From Microbacterium sp. BK668 (GTDB lineage Bacteria > Actinomycetota > Actinomycetes > Actinomycetales > Microbacteriaceae), in assembly GCF_004362195.1 (NCBI RefSeq), contig NZ_SNWG01000001.1, positions 806,001 to 870,000 on the forward strand: a DNA stretch of 64,000 nt. Direction: 5' to 3'. The notes beneath the pieces were generated by a model. The model searched no databases and was not told the origin of the DNA. It worked only from the letters and a program-made list of their open reading frames with translations. Positions within the stretch are counted from its first letter, which is position 1; each line of letters starts with the position of its first letter. A program made the translations under genes and the position numbers. This document shows, one piece after another, positions 11,721 through 20,730 of this stretch.

Positions 11721-12265
11721 TGCTCCGCCTCCATCTCCGCTGCTCTGGCGAGTGTGCGCTCGACGATCTGAAGGTCGCGCAGCTCCTCGAGCATCCGGTG
11801 CAGCAGAGCGTTGAACCGCTCCACGTCGTCGCCGCTGACGTGCGACAGGATCAGCTCCTGCCCTCGCATCGAGACGGGGAGCATCGCATCGTGCATCTCG
11901 GCCCCCGCCGCCGACAGGTACAGCGGTCGCGACCCGCGGGGACCGTCGGAGAGCACGAGCAGCTCGCGCTCCGCGAGCACGCTCACGCTCTTGGACACGA
12001 TCGCCTTGTTCACCCCGAGGAACTCCGAGATCTCGGTCGCCGAGGTGCCGGGGCGGATGCCGAGGGCGGAGATCACCCGCCATTCGTTGGTTCCCAGTCC
12101 GAAGCGGCGGCGCAGCTCGTGCGACTCACGCCACACGAGCGCGTTGGACAGAAGCGCCAGCAGGCGAGGGGTGAAGGACTCCGGGTCCAGCGCGTGGGCC
12201 AGAGGCTCGGTCACCGTTCCGGGCGGCAGGGCGGGCCGTGTGGTGGTGGCGTTCTGCCGAGGCAT
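11717..12265 (-). CDS. MarR family transcriptional regulator
   Basis: A 182-residue winged-helix protein. The MarR domain covers about residues 45-150: WRESHELRRRFGLGTNEWRVISALGIRPGTSATEISEFLGVNKAIVSKSVSVL, followed by the wing GPRGSRPLYLSAAG. An N-terminal extension of about 30 residues is Pro/Thr-rich. AAAGGAG lies 4 bases before ATG 12265. It is convergent with paaX and precedes the aldehyde dehydrogenase gene on the opposite side of a terminator hairpin. It may regulate the ABC importer, the ligM cassette or the dehydrogenase; nothing in the sequence decides which. Confidence 0.85.
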   Translation of the reverse strand: MPRQNATTTRPALPPGTVTEPLAHALDPESFTPRLLALLSNALVWRESHELRRRFGLGTNEWRVISALGIRPGTSATEISEFLGVNKAIVSKSVSVLAERELLVLSDGPRGSRPLYLSAAGAEMHDAMLPVSMRGQELILSHVSGDDVERFNALLHRMLEELRDLQIVERTLARAAEMEAEH

Positions 12266-12303
12266 CCGGCTCCTTTCGTGTCACGAGTCTGGCAGAGACG
12301 CAT

Positions 12304-12335
12304 CGGTCCTGCGTCCCCGAAGGGACGCAGGACCG
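12304..12335 (-). terminator. Strong hairpin terminator of the aldehyde dehydrogenase gene
   Basis: A perfect 14-bp stem (12304-12317 with 12322-12335). On the minus strand the loop reads TTCG closed by C-G, the extra-stable cUUCGg tetraloop. It begins about 18 bases after the stop at 12354. There is no clear T tract, as is usual in high-GC actinobacteria. Confidence 0.75.
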
Positions 12336-12353
12336 CGTGCGGGTGCCGGCCCC

Positions 12354-13847
12354 CTAATGGGCCATCGCGGCGAGGGCTTCGGGGTCGATGGTGGCGATGG
12401 AGCGGGTGTCCTGGAAGGCCCGGATGCCTTCGATGCCCTGTTCCCGGCCGATGCCCGACTGCTTCATGCCGCCGAAGGGGGCGCGCAGGTCGAGGCGGGT
12501 GGCGCCGTGGTCGTTGACCCACACATACCCGCAGACCAGCTGCGAGCCGACGCGCTGCGCCGCCTCGGGCGACGCGGTCCAGACCGACCCGCACAGGCCG
12601 CCCCACGTGTCGTTGGCGAGCGCGACGGCCTCCTCCTCGGTGTCGAACGGGAGGATCGGGATGACGGGGCCGAACTGCTCCTGCGTGACCACGCGCAGCT
12701 GCGGGTCGGGGTCGACGACGATCGCGGGGCGCAGGAAGTTGCCGCCCGCCAGGTCGCCGCCGGGGAGCGCGCCGTATTCGCGCACATCGGCGCCGGCGTC
12801 CTTTGCCTCCTGGATGATGTCCTGCACGAACGCCTTCTGCGCCGGGGAGTGCAGCGGGCCCATCGTGGTGCCCTCGTCCAGCCCGTAGCCGATGACGGCC
12901 TTGTCCAGCCGCGCGGCCAGCCCGTCGACGACCTCGTCGAGCCGGGACCGGTGCACGAAGACGCGCTTGGCGTTCATGCAGATCTGCCCGGTCGTGTCGT
13001 AGATCGCGGCGTACAGGCGGTCGAGGTGCGTGTCGTCGACGATCGCGTCCTCGAGCACCACCGCGGCGTCGTTCCCGCCGAGCTCGAGGGTGACCCGCGT
13101 CAGCGTCTTGGAGGCCATCTCCATGATCCGCTTCCCGCCGTTGACCGACCCCGTGAAGCACACCTTGTCGACGTCGGTGATGAGACCGGCCATGTTCTCG
13201 TCCTTGCCGGTGACGACGTTCAGCACCCCCGGAGGGAGCTTCTCGGCGACCCGCTGCACAACCCGGGTGGTGGCCAGCGGCGCCGAGGGCGGGGGCTTCA
13301 CGATCGCGGTGTTCCCGGCCAGCAGCGCATGCGGGAGGGACGCGCCGAGGATCGCGATCGGCCAGTTGAACGGCACGATCACCGTCACGACTCCCAGCGG
13401 CTGGTACGACACGTCGGTCGTCACCGGGATCGCTCCCGGGACGACCGGGAGGGTGTGGCCGGTGTCGACCTCGTCGGCCAGCATCAGCGCGAGGTTCCAG
13501 CGGATCTCGAACACCAGAGCGTCGACCCACGACTCGAACCGGATCTTGCCGTTCTCCTGCGACAGCACCGCCGCATCCACGTCCCGGTCGTCCGCGATCC
13601 CGGCGATCGCCTCCGCCATCTTCGCGGCGCGCTCCTGCGCGGACAGCGCCGCCCACGCGGGATACGCCGCGCGCGCGGCCGCGACGGCGTCCGCGACGTC
13701 GGCGGGCGATGCGGATGCCGCGTGCCCGACGATGGCGCCGGGCTTGCCGGGATCGGCGATCGCGAGCGTCTCGGTCGTCTCACGAGCCTCTCCGCCGATG
13801 AACAAGCCGGTCCGCACCTCTGCGGCCGTGCTCAGCGTGTCAGTCAT
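12354..13847 (-). CDS. NAD(P)-dependent aldehyde dehydrogenase
   Basis: A 497-residue cytoplasmic ALDH. The general base is Glu255 in VTLELGGND and the nucleophile Cys290 in GQICMNAKR; the cofactor-binding FTGSVNGGK (231-239) and the PFGGMKQSGIGRE motif near the C-terminus are intact. Length is normal. ATG 13847 is chosen for the AGAGAGG 9 bases upstream. It is divergent from the transketolase operon across a 262-bp region with shared control signals, so it probably oxidises an aldehyde from the same pathway. Closest functional analogues would be glycolaldehyde, lactaldehyde or succinate-semialdehyde-type enzymes, which cannot be separated here. Confidence 0.88.
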   Translation of the reverse strand: MTDTLSTAAEVRTGLFIGGEARETTETLAIADPGKPGAIVGHAASASPADVADAVAAARAAYPAWAALSAQERAAKMAEAIAGIADDRDVDAAVLSQENGKIRFESWVDALVFEIRWNLALMLADEVDTGHTLPVVPGAIPVTTDVSYQPLGVVTVIVPFNWPIAILGASLPHALLAGNTAIVKPPPSAPLATTRVVQRVAEKLPPGVLNVVTGKDENMAGLITDVDKVCFTGSVNGGKRIMEMASKTLTRVTLELGGNDAAVVLEDAIVDDTHLDRLYAAIYDTTGQICMNAKRVFVHRSRLDEVVDGLAARLDKAVIGYGLDEGTTMGPLHSPAQKAFVQDIIQEAKDAGADVREYGALPGGDLAGGNFLRPAIVVDPDPQLRVVTQEQFGPVIPILPFDTEEEAVALANDTWGGLCGSVWTASPEAAQRVGSQLVCGYVWVNDHGATRLDLRAPFGGMKQSGIGREQGIEGIRAFQDTRSIATIDPEALAAMAH

Positions 13848-13954
13848 CGAATTCACACCTCTCTGTGTCGTTCGGGTCGGCGCACGCGCGCTCTGTCGGG
13901 CCGCGCGTGCCGATGTGCATCCACGATCCCCCGGGCTCGGACAGATGTCAACGT

Positions 13955-14000
13955 GTTTACGCATAATCCTGTTTACCTGTAAAGCAGATTGTGTTAGCGT
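13955..14000 (+). promoter_or_regulatory. Operator-promoter region of the transketolase operon
   Basis: TTTAC-CT-GTAAA (13972-13983) is an inverted repeat that overlaps a -35-like TTTACC (13972-13977). TAGCGT at 13995-14000 is 17 bases further on. A second GTTTAC lies one and a half helical turns upstream (13955-13960). The rest of the 13848-14109 gap holds no gene. A GntR- or LacI-type repressor would suit, but no such gene is nearby. Confidence 0.5.
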
Positions 14001-14109
14001 CACTCGCGTCACCACGGCGATGCCGCCGGGGAGACGAGAGCGAGTGTCGACGACGACCTTCCCGCGGCGTCCGATCGACCTCACATGTCAGTCGATGAGG
14101 AGGCATGGA

Positions 14110-14985
14110 ATGGGAACGCACACCCTGGAGATCGGGCAGCGGCCGAGCGTCGCCGAGTTGGAGGAGCTCGCGTTCGAACTCCGCTCGAAGCTGCTGCACC
14201 TGTGCGGCACCTACGAGGGCGCGGTGCACATCGGCGGCGATCTCTCGGCCGCCGACATCTTCACGGCGCTGTTCCACTACGGCCTGCGCGTCGATCCCGG
14301 CGACATCGCCAACCCCGCTCGCGACCGGTTCGTCCTCAGCAAGGGACACGCGGCGGTCTGCATGTACATCGCCATGTCGATGCGCGGCTTCTTCTCCTAC
14401 GACGGGATCGTCCAGACGTACGGCCAGCTCGACAGCGCTTACGGGATGCACCCGTGCAAGGTGCAGCTCCCGGGGGTCGAGTGCTCCACCGGATCCCTCG
14501 GCCACGGGCTGCCGCTGGCGGTCGGCATGGCCCTGAGCGCTCGCCACCGCGGAGAGGACCACCGGGTGGTGTGCCTCCTCGGAGACGGCGAGACCGGCGA
14601 GGGCAGCGTGTGGGAGGCGGCGATGGCGGCGCGGAGCAACCGGCTCGGCAATCTCGTCGCCTTCATCGACCGCAACCGCCAGCTCATGACGAGCTTCGCG
14701 GAGGAGCGGGTCGTGTTCGAGCCCTACCCCGACAAGTGGCGCGCCTTCGGCTGGAACGTCGTCGAGACCGACGGCCACGACATGCAGAAGCTCGTCGACG
14801 CGATCGACGCATTGCCGGCGACCGACAGCGACCGTCCGACGGTCGTCGTCGCCGAGACCGTCAAGGGCAAGGGCGTCGATTTCATGGAGCACAACCTCGC
14901 CTGGCACGCCGGCTCGCTCGGCGCCGCCGACCTCGAGCGCGCCCTCGCCTCGCTCGAGTCGACCCGCAGGAAGGAGACGGTCTGA
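14110..14985 (+). CDS. Transketolase, N-terminal (thiamine-diphosphate-binding) subunit
   Basis: A 291-residue protein equal to the ThDP-binding half of a transketolase. Visible motifs are RFVLSKGHAAVCMYIAM, the HP-containing GMHPCKVQLPGVECSTGSLGHGLPLAVGMAL loop, and the ThDP signature GDGETGEGSVWEA. ATG 14110 follows GAGGAGG by 6 bases. The gene overlaps the C-terminal half-gene by one base (TGATG), so the two subunits are made together. Split transketolases of this type occur in specialised sugar pathways (for example apulose-4-phosphate or sulfo-sugar transketolases) as well as in general metabolism. The adjacent ABC importer and dehydrogenases argue for a specialised substrate. Confidence 0.9.
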   Translation: MGTHTLEIGQRPSVAELEELAFELRSKLLHLCGTYEGAVHIGGDLSAADIFTALFHYGLRVDPGDIANPARDRFVLSKGHAAVCMYIAMSMRGFFSYDGIVQTYGQLDSAYGMHPCKVQLPGVECSTGSLGHGLPLAVGMALSARHRGEDHRVVCLLGDGETGEGSVWEAAMAARSNRLGNLVAFIDRNRQLMTSFAEERVVFEPYPDKWRAFGWNVVETDGHDMQKLVDAIDALPATDSDRPTVVVAETVKGKGVDFMEHNLAWHAGSLGAADLERALASLESTRRKETV

Positions 14986-15947
14986 TGCCCGTCACGTTCA
15001 CATTCGGAGAATTCCTCGGCGCCCGGTCGGTCATCGGGACGACCCTCGCCGAGCTCGGCGACGTCCACCCGAACCTGTGGGTGATCACGCCGGACATCGG
15101 GGCGACGCTCGTGGAGTTCCGCGACAAGTTCCCCGACCGCTTCCTCGACGTCGGCCTCGCCGAGCAGGTGAGCGTCGGCATCGCGGCCGGGCTCGCGTAC
15201 GACGGCAACATCCCCGTCGTATCGGGGATGCTGCCCTTCCTCAGCATGCGCGCGCTCGAGCAGATCCGCACCGACGTCTGCTACCCCAACCTCCCCGTGA
15301 AGATCATCGGGACCCACGGCGGGCTCGTCGGCAACGGCGGCTCCACCCACTACGCGGTCGAGGACCTGTCGCTCATGTGCTCGCTGACGAACATGACGGT
15401 GACCTCGATCGGCGACCCCCTGATGGTGGGCGAGATCCTGCGTCAGTCCATGTCGATGAAGGGCCCCCTCTACATCCGGCTCGCCGTGGGCAAGAAGGAC
15501 ATGGTGCTCTACGAGCCCGGCCAGCACGACGTCCGCATCGGCAAGGGGATCGTCGCCCGTCAGGGAACCGACGCCACGATCTTCACGCACGGGACGACGG
15601 TCGCGCAGGCGATCCAGGCGGCCGATCAGCTGGCCGAGGACGGGCGCTCGATCCGCGTGGTCGACATGTTCACCCTCAAGCCCGTCGACGAGGCCCTCAT
15701 CCTCGAGTGCGCCGACGAGACGGACGGCCGCTTCGTCGTGCTCGAGGACCACTTGGCGTACGGGGGCCTGGCCAGCCGCATCGCCGACGTCCTCGCCGAT
15801 CGCGGCGTGCACCTCACGGCGTTCGAGCGGCTCGGCATCCCGCAGGTCTACGCCGGCTTCGGCGAGGACGAGCAGCTGCGCGACAAGCACGGCTACGGCC
15901 TGAGCGCCACCGTCGCCGCCCTCCGGCGCGTGCTCGCGGCCGCGTGA
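14985..15947 (+). CDS. Transketolase, C-terminal (pyrimidine-binding) subunit
   Basis: A 320-residue partner of the upstream half. It contains the pyrimidine-binding domain (LGDVHPNLWVITPDIGATLVEFRDKFPDRFLDVGLAEQVSVGIAAGLA, with the catalytic Glu of LAEQ) and the C-terminal transketolase domain (DATIFTHGTTVAQAIQAADQL). It closes the active site by binding the aminopyrimidine ring of ThDP held by the N-subunit. The split falls at the usual domain boundary, so this is a two-gene enzyme and not a frameshift. The next gene follows after 28 bp with a strong GGAGGAGG site. Confidence 0.9.
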   Translation: MPVTFTFGEFLGARSVIGTTLAELGDVHPNLWVITPDIGATLVEFRDKFPDRFLDVGLAEQVSVGIAAGLAYDGNIPVVSGMLPFLSMRALEQIRTDVCYPNLPVKIIGTHGGLVGNGGSTHYAVEDLSLMCSLTNMTVTSIGDPLMVGEILRQSMSMKGPLYIRLAVGKKDMVLYEPGQHDVRIGKGIVARQGTDATIFTHGTTVAQAIQAADQLAEDGRSIRVVDMFTLKPVDEALILECADETDGRFVVLEDHLAYGGLASRIADVLADRGVHLTAFERLGIPQVYAGFGEDEQLRDKHGYGLSATVAALRRVLAAA

Positions 15948-15975
15948 GCGGGATGCGCGGGCAGGAGGAGGCGAA

Positions 15976-17046
15976 GTGAGGACCGTCGCCGTCACTCGAA
16001 TCGGGAGTCTGCGCGACCCCGACCCCGACACGCGGGGCCGCATCGGCGTGGTCGACTTCCCCGACCAGCCCCTCGGGCCCGAGGACGTCAGGATCCGCGT
16101 GGCGTACGCCGCCATCTGCGGCTCGGATCCTCACCTCGCGGAGGGCTACTTCGGCACCGCCGTGCCGATCGGGCTCGGCCACGAGATCTCGGGGGTCGTC
16201 GAGGCGCTGGGGGAGCGGGCGCACCGCAACGGCCTCCGGGTGGGCGATCGCGTCGCGGGCAACTTCCTCCGCTTCTGCGGCACGTGCCGCCCGTGCCAGG
16301 AGGGCAGGCAGCAGTTCTGCGAGAACATCCAGGACTACAACCGCCCCGGCATGGCCGAGACGATCACGTGGCACGAATCCCAGGTCTATCGGCTGCCCGA
16401 GGGAGTGTCGCTTTTGAAGGGATGCCTGCTCGAGCCGACGTCGGTCGCCGTGCGCATCGCCGACAAGGCGCGCCCACGGGTCGGCGACCGGGTCGCGATC
16501 GTCGGCGGAGGGCCGATCGGCCAGCTCGCGCTCCAGGTTCTGCGGATGGCCGGCGCGACGTCGCTGACCCTCGTCGAGCCGATCGCCGATCGCCGCGAGA
16601 TGGCCGTGCGCCACGGCGCGGAGTTCACGATCGACCCGGTCGAGGAGGACCAGGTCGCCCGCGCGCTCGCGATCACCGGCGGACGCGGATACGACGTCGT
16701 GATCGACGCGTCGGGGTCGGTTCGAGCGGTGCGGGGAGTGCTCGACATCGCGGCGAAGGGCGCGACCGTCGTGTACGGGGCGATGTACCCGGCCGACTTC
16801 GAGATGCCGCTGAACCTCTCCGACCACCTGTACCTCAAAGAGCTCACCCTCACCGGGGTCTTCGTGTCGCCGTACGCCTTTCCGCGGGCTCTGCAGATCC
16901 TTCCGCACCTCGAGGTCGACGAGCTGACGCGGGCCGTCTTCGACCTGGAGGACGCGCCCGCGGCGTTCGAGGCGCACGTGAGCGGACAGCATCCGAAAGT
17001 CGTCATCCGCTGCAATGCCGTGACGGACGAGGGGGTGGCGGCATGA
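15976..17046 (+). CDS. Zinc-dependent medium-chain alcohol/polyol dehydrogenase
   Basis: A 356-residue MDR-superfamily enzyme. Catalytic zinc ligands are seen in AAICGSD and GLGHE, and structural zinc would sit on the four-Cys loop FCGTCRPCQEGRQQFC. The Rossmann motif is VAIVGGGPIGQLALQ. The overall pattern resembles sorbitol, threonine or L-idonate dehydrogenases, so I infer oxidation of a polyol or sugar alcohol with NAD(P). It starts at GTG 15976 behind GGAGGAGG and ends in an ATGA overlap with the ABC ATPase gene. Oxidation followed by transketolase action would make chemical sense for a branched or short sugar. Confidence 0.85.
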   Translation: MRTVAVTRIGSLRDPDPDTRGRIGVVDFPDQPLGPEDVRIRVAYAAICGSDPHLAEGYFGTAVPIGLGHEISGVVEALGERAHRNGLRVGDRVAGNFLRFCGTCRPCQEGRQQFCENIQDYNRPGMAETITWHESQVYRLPEGVSLLKGCLLEPTSVAVRIADKARPRVGDRVAIVGGGPIGQLALQVLRMAGATSLTLVEPIADRREMAVRHGAEFTIDPVEEDQVARALAITGGRGYDVVIDASGSVRAVRGVLDIAAKGATVVYGAMYPADFEMPLNLSDHLYLKELTLTGVFVSPYAFPRALQILPHLEVDELTRAVFDLEDAPAAFEAHVSGQHPKVVIRCNAVTDEGVAA

Positions 17047-18578
17047 CGCTCACCACGGACACCGCCGCCGCGCCCGCCCTCGAGGCGCGCGGCATCGTCA
17101 AGCGCTTCGATGGCGTGCACGCCCTGGAGGGTGCTCACCTCTCGGTGCAGCGCGGCGAGATCCACGCGCTCCTCGGCGAGAACGGTGCGGGCAAGTCGAC
17201 GCTCATCAAGGTGCTCACGGGCGTCTACGCGCCCGACGACGGGACGCTGTGGCGCGCGGGCGAGGAGGTCGAGTTCGGGAACGTCCGCATCGCGAAGAGG
17301 GCGGGGGTCGTCGCGCTGTACCAGGAGCTGTCGATCATCCCGTCGCTGAGCGTCGCCGAGAACATCCTGCTCGGCGCGCAGACGCCCAACCGGGGCGGCG
17401 TCGTGCAGTGGCGGACCCTCCGGCGCCGCGCGAAGGAGCAGCTCGACAGGATCCACCAGCGGATCCCGCTGGGGAAGCTGGCCGGCGAGCTCTCCCCGGT
17501 CCAGCAGACGATGGTCGCGTTCGCGCGGGCCCTGGCCACCGACGCCCGGGTCCTCATCCTCGACGAGCCTACGGCCTCGCTCACCGACACCGAGATCACC
17601 GAGCTCTTCTCCGTGCTGCGCCGGCTCCGCGACGAGGGCGTGGCGATCGTCTACGTCTCGCACCGACTGGAAGAGGTCTTCCAGCTCTGCGACCGGCTGA
17701 CCATCATGCGCAACGGCAGGACCATCGTGACGAAGGATGTCGCGGACTCCCACATCGACGAGGTGATCTCCAGCATGGTCGGCCGGGAGGCCGGGCAGCT
17801 CTACCCCGAACGCGGCTCCGCCTCCACGGCCGACGTCGCTCTCGCCGTCGAGGGTCTTCACGGCCGTCGCGTCAAGGACGTCTCGTTCGTCGCCCACCGA
17901 GGCGAGGTCCTCGGGATTGGAGGCCTCGCCGGGTCCGGTCGCAGCGAGCTGCTGCGGATCCTCTCGGGCGCCCAGCGGCACTCGGCCGGCACGATCTCCG
18001 TCGACGGGACGGTGCTGCGGCACTCCCCGGGCGTGGAGAGGGCGCTGGAGGCGGGCATCGCGCTCGTCCCGGAGGAGCGCCGCAGTCAGGGCGTGATCCT
18101 GGGGTCCACCATCCGGGACAACATCGCACTGGCGAACATCAAGACCGTGAGCACTCTCGGCGTCGTATCGGGAGCGCGCATCTCCGACATCGTGAGCCGC
18201 GGCATGACCGACCTGCGCGTCAAGGCGCGCAGCTCGCGCCAGCCGGTGGGCGAGCTGTCCGGGGGGAACCAGCAGAAGGTCGTGCTCGCGAAGATGCTCG
18301 CGCGCGGGCCGCGGATCCTCCTGATGGACGAGCCGACGCGAGGGATCGACGTCGGCACCAAGGGCGAGATCTATCGCCTGATCCGCCGACTGGCGGCGGA
18401 GGGGACGACCGTCATCGCGGTGAGCTCCGAGCTTCCGGAGCTGATCGGGATGAGCGATCGGATCCTCATCATGCACGAGGGCCGCATCTCGGGTGAGGTG
18501 CCTGCCGAGGGGGCGGACGAAGAGGTCCTCCTCAGCTACTGCTACGGAAAGGCGGAATCGCATGACCACGATGCGTAA
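17043..18578 (+). CDS. Sugar ABC transporter ATPase with duplicated domains (RbsA-like)
   Basis: A 511-residue CUT2-family ATPase carrying two nucleotide-binding domains. The first has Walker A GENGAGKST, a degenerate signature ELSPVQQTM and Walker B LILDEPTASL. The second has the altered Walker A GLAGSGRSE, signature LSGGNQQK and Walker B LLMDEPTRGID. This asymmetric pattern is normal for RbsA, XylG and AraG proteins. It energises the permease that overlaps its end by 17 bases. CUT2 importers carry monosaccharides and polyols (ribose, xylose, erythritol, apiose and others), consistent with the transketolase in the same operon. Confidence 0.92.
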   Translation: MTLTTDTAAAPALEARGIVKRFDGVHALEGAHLSVQRGEIHALLGENGAGKSTLIKVLTGVYAPDDGTLWRAGEEVEFGNVRIAKRAGVVALYQELSIIPSLSVAENILLGAQTPNRGGVVQWRTLRRRAKEQLDRIHQRIPLGKLAGELSPVQQTMVAFARALATDARVLILDEPTASLTDTEITELFSVLRRLRDEGVAIVYVSHRLEEVFQLCDRLTIMRNGRTIVTKDVADSHIDEVISSMVGREAGQLYPERGSASTADVALAVEGLHGRRVKDVSFVAHRGEVLGIGGLAGSGRSELLRILSGAQRHSAGTISVDGTVLRHSPGVERALEAGIALVPEERRSQGVILGSTIRDNIALANIKTVSTLGVVSGARISDIVSRGMTDLRVKARSSRQPVGELSGGNQQKVVLAKMLARGPRILLMDEPTRGIDVGTKGEIYRLIRRLAAEGTTVIAVSSELPELIGMSDRILIMHEGRISGEVPAEGADEEVLLSYCYGKAESHDHDA

Positions 18579-19557
18579 TCCCGGAATCGAGGACACCACC
18601 GACACCGTCGCGGTGCCGCGACGGTCGGTGGGTCAGACCCTCCTGTCCGGCGGGACCGTCCTCGCGCTCATCGCCCTCGTGGTGTTCTTCTTCGCGATGC
18701 GCCCGGACGTGTTCCTGACGTTCACCAACGTGCGCAACATCCTGTACCAGGTGGCGATCCTCGCCATCATCGCCGGCGCACAGACGATCGTCATGGTCGT
18801 CGGCGACTTCGACCTCTCGGTCGCCGCCACCTCCTCGCTGGCCGGGGCCGTCGTCGCCTCGCTCATGCTCGGAGGTTCGCCCGTCCCCGTGGCCATCCTC
18901 GTCGGGCTCGCGGTGGGGCTGGCCATCGGGATCGTCAACGGCCTCCTGATCGCCTACCTGAATCTGTCGGCCTTCGTGGCGACGCTCGCGACGCTCACCT
19001 CGGTGACGGGACTGGCCTTCCTCGTCACCGCCGGCACGACGCTGTTCAACCTGCCGCCGGAGTTCACGGCGCTGGGACAGGGACGGTTCCTCGAGATCCC
19101 GCTCCCGGTGTTCATCGCGATCCTGATCTCGCTCGTCCTCTGGTTCGTGCTCCGCTTCACCACGATGGGCCGGCGCTGGTACGCCACCGGCGGGAACGCC
19201 GAGGTCTCGCGCCTGTCCGGGGTGAATGTGCGACGTGCGCGCCTGCTGGCCTTCTCGATCGCAGGCCTCGTGGCAGCCCTCGGCGGCATTCTGCTGGCGG
19301 CGCGTCTCGGCAGCGCGAGCGCCGTCCAGGGGGAGGACAACCTGCTGTTCTCCGTCGCCGCGGTGTTCCTCGGCATGACCGTCGTGCGCTCCGGCGCGGC
19401 CAACATCGGCGGAACCATGGTCGGCGTCGCGATCATCGGCGTCATGAGCAACGGCCTGAACATCCTGGGCGTGAACGCCTATGTCCAGCAGGTTGTGACG
19501 GGCCTCATCATCATCGCGGCCGTGACGCTGTCGTCCCTCCGACATCGGGAGCGCTGA
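18562..19557 (+). CDS. Sugar ABC transporter permease (RbsC-like)
   Basis: A 331-residue membrane protein of the CUT2 permease family with about eight to ten hydrophobic segments. The conserved loop GRRWYATGGNAEVSRLSGVNVRRARLLAFSIAGLVAALGGI identifies the RbsC/XylH group, and the N-terminal segment LTFTNVRNILYQVAILAIIAGAQTIVMVVGDFDLSV is typical. I chose ATG 18562 over an upstream start at 18493 because AAAGGCGG precedes it and the protein then begins at the family's usual point. It overlaps the ATPase gene by 17 bp. Confidence 0.9.
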   Translation: MTTMRNPGIEDTTDTVAVPRRSVGQTLLSGGTVLALIALVVFFFAMRPDVFLTFTNVRNILYQVAILAIIAGAQTIVMVVGDFDLSVAATSSLAGAVVASLMLGGSPVPVAILVGLAVGLAIGIVNGLLIAYLNLSAFVATLATLTSVTGLAFLVTAGTTLFNLPPEFTALGQGRFLEIPLPVFIAILISLVLWFVLRFTTMGRRWYATGGNAEVSRLSGVNVRRARLLAFSIAGLVAALGGILLAARLGSASAVQGEDNLLFSVAAVFLGMTVVRSGAANIGGTMVGVAIIGVMSNGLNILGVNAYVQQVVTGLIIIAAVTLSSLRHRER

Positions 19558-19637
19558 CCCGCAGCCCTCTCGTCGCTCCGGGGCATCCATCCCGGGCACC
19601 GATCAGAAATCACGCAATGACACGAAGGAGTAGATCT

Positions 19638-20639
19638 GTGCGTACCTCACTCAAGACCCTCGCGGCCGCGGCCACCGTCGCCGTCCTCGCCCTGGCAGGC
19701 TGCTCGTCCGGCTCCGGTGCCGGCGGCTCGACCGGCGACGCCGGCGGCGGCGACCAGCCGTTCCGCGTCGTCGCCTTCACCTCCGGCAACCAGACGCCGA
19801 TCGGGGCCTGGTGGGTCAAGGCCGTCGAGGCCCAGGCGGAAGAGCTCGGATGGGACCTCACCATGGTGCAGGGCGACTTCGACTTCCAGAAGATGAACCC
19901 CGCGGTCGAGAGCGCCATCGGCCAGGGCGCCGACGCCGTGTACAACGGCTACACCGATGTCGCCTCGATCAGCTCGATCGTGACCGCCGCGAAGGATGCA
20001 GGCATCCCGATGTTCGCGATCGATGCCGGCACCGAGCCCACCGACGCGTACGCGCTCAACATCACCACCGATCAGCAGGAGATCGTCGATCAGACCATGG
20101 AGGCCATCTCGGATTCGATCGGGGGTCTCGAGGGCAAGAACATCATGGTGATCGGCCATGACCCGCACGCCGGCATCCGCATGCGCTCGGGCCTCGCCGC
20201 CGAGGCGGTCGAAGCCGCCGGGGCGAACCTCGCCGGCGGAGAGATCCAGCAGGTCGTCTCGCCCGCCACGGGCCGCACGGAAGCGCTCGCGCTTGTCGCC
20301 GACTACCTCTCGGCGAACCCCGGCGGACTCGACGCCGTGTGGGTCGGGTGGGACGACGCGGCCCTGGGCGCCGTGCAGGCGATCTCCGAAGCGGGCTCCG
20401 ACGCGAAGGTGACGGGTGTGGATGCCACGAGCGAGGCGATCGCGGCGATCCAGTCCGGAGGACCCTTCCTCGCGACGGTCGAGCAGCCCTGGCCCTCGAT
20501 CAACGACGACGTGACGGCGGCCCTGGTCGCGTTCCAGAAGGACGGCACCATGCCGTCGTCGGACTTCGAGGCGGTGGGGGTCACCCTCGTCACGAAGGAC
20601 AACGCGGCCGAGATCACGCCGTCGGACAAGCTCGGCTGA
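19638..20639 (+). CDS. Sugar ABC transporter substrate-binding lipoprotein (RbsB-like)
   Basis: A 333-residue lipoprotein with signal and lipobox LALAGC, a Gly/Ser linker and a Peripla_BP_4 (ribose-binding) fold. GTG 19638 is chosen because GAAGGAG lies 7 bases upstream; an ATG at 19617 has no site. Recognisable pieces are AIGQGADAVYNGYTDVASISSIVTAAKDAGIPMFAID and DAVWVGWDDAALGAVQAI. It presents the sugar to the RbsA/RbsC pair. A strong hairpin directly after the stop (20648-20681) probably limits readthrough so that the binding protein is made in excess over the enzymes downstream. Confidence 0.9.
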   Translation: MRTSLKTLAAAATVAVLALAGCSSGSGAGGSTGDAGGGDQPFRVVAFTSGNQTPIGAWWVKAVEAQAEELGWDLTMVQGDFDFQKMNPAVESAIGQGADAVYNGYTDVASISSIVTAAKDAGIPMFAIDAGTEPTDAYALNITTDQQEIVDQTMEAISDSIGGLEGKNIMVIGHDPHAGIRMRSGLAAEAVEAAGANLAGGEIQQVVSPATGRTEALALVADYLSANPGGLDAVWVGWDDAALGAVQAISEAGSDAKVTGVDATSEAIAAIQSGGPFLATVEQPWPSINDDVTAALVAFQKDGTMPSSDFEAVGVTLVTKDNAAEITPSDKLG

Positions 20640-20647
20640 ACCGCCGC

Positions 20648-20681
20648 TGCCGGTGGGGGCGGGCCATCGCCCCCACCGGCA
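20648..20681 (+). terminator. Strong hairpin after the sugar-binding protein gene
   Basis: TGCCGGTGGGGGC (20648-20660) pairs perfectly with GCCCCCACCGGCA (20669-20681) around an 8-base loop. It lies 8 bases after the stop codon and lacks a T run. Its place within an operon suggests partial termination or message stabilisation rather than the end of the operon. Confidence 0.7.
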
Positions 20682-20730
20682 CCGGCCCCCGGCATCCCCG
20701 ACGCCCGCACGAGACGAAAGAGACGACGAC

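Noticed and set aside
14110..15947. Transketolase broken by a frameshift
   Set aside because: The split falls at a normal domain boundary, each half has its own start and ribosome site, and two-subunit transketolases are common.
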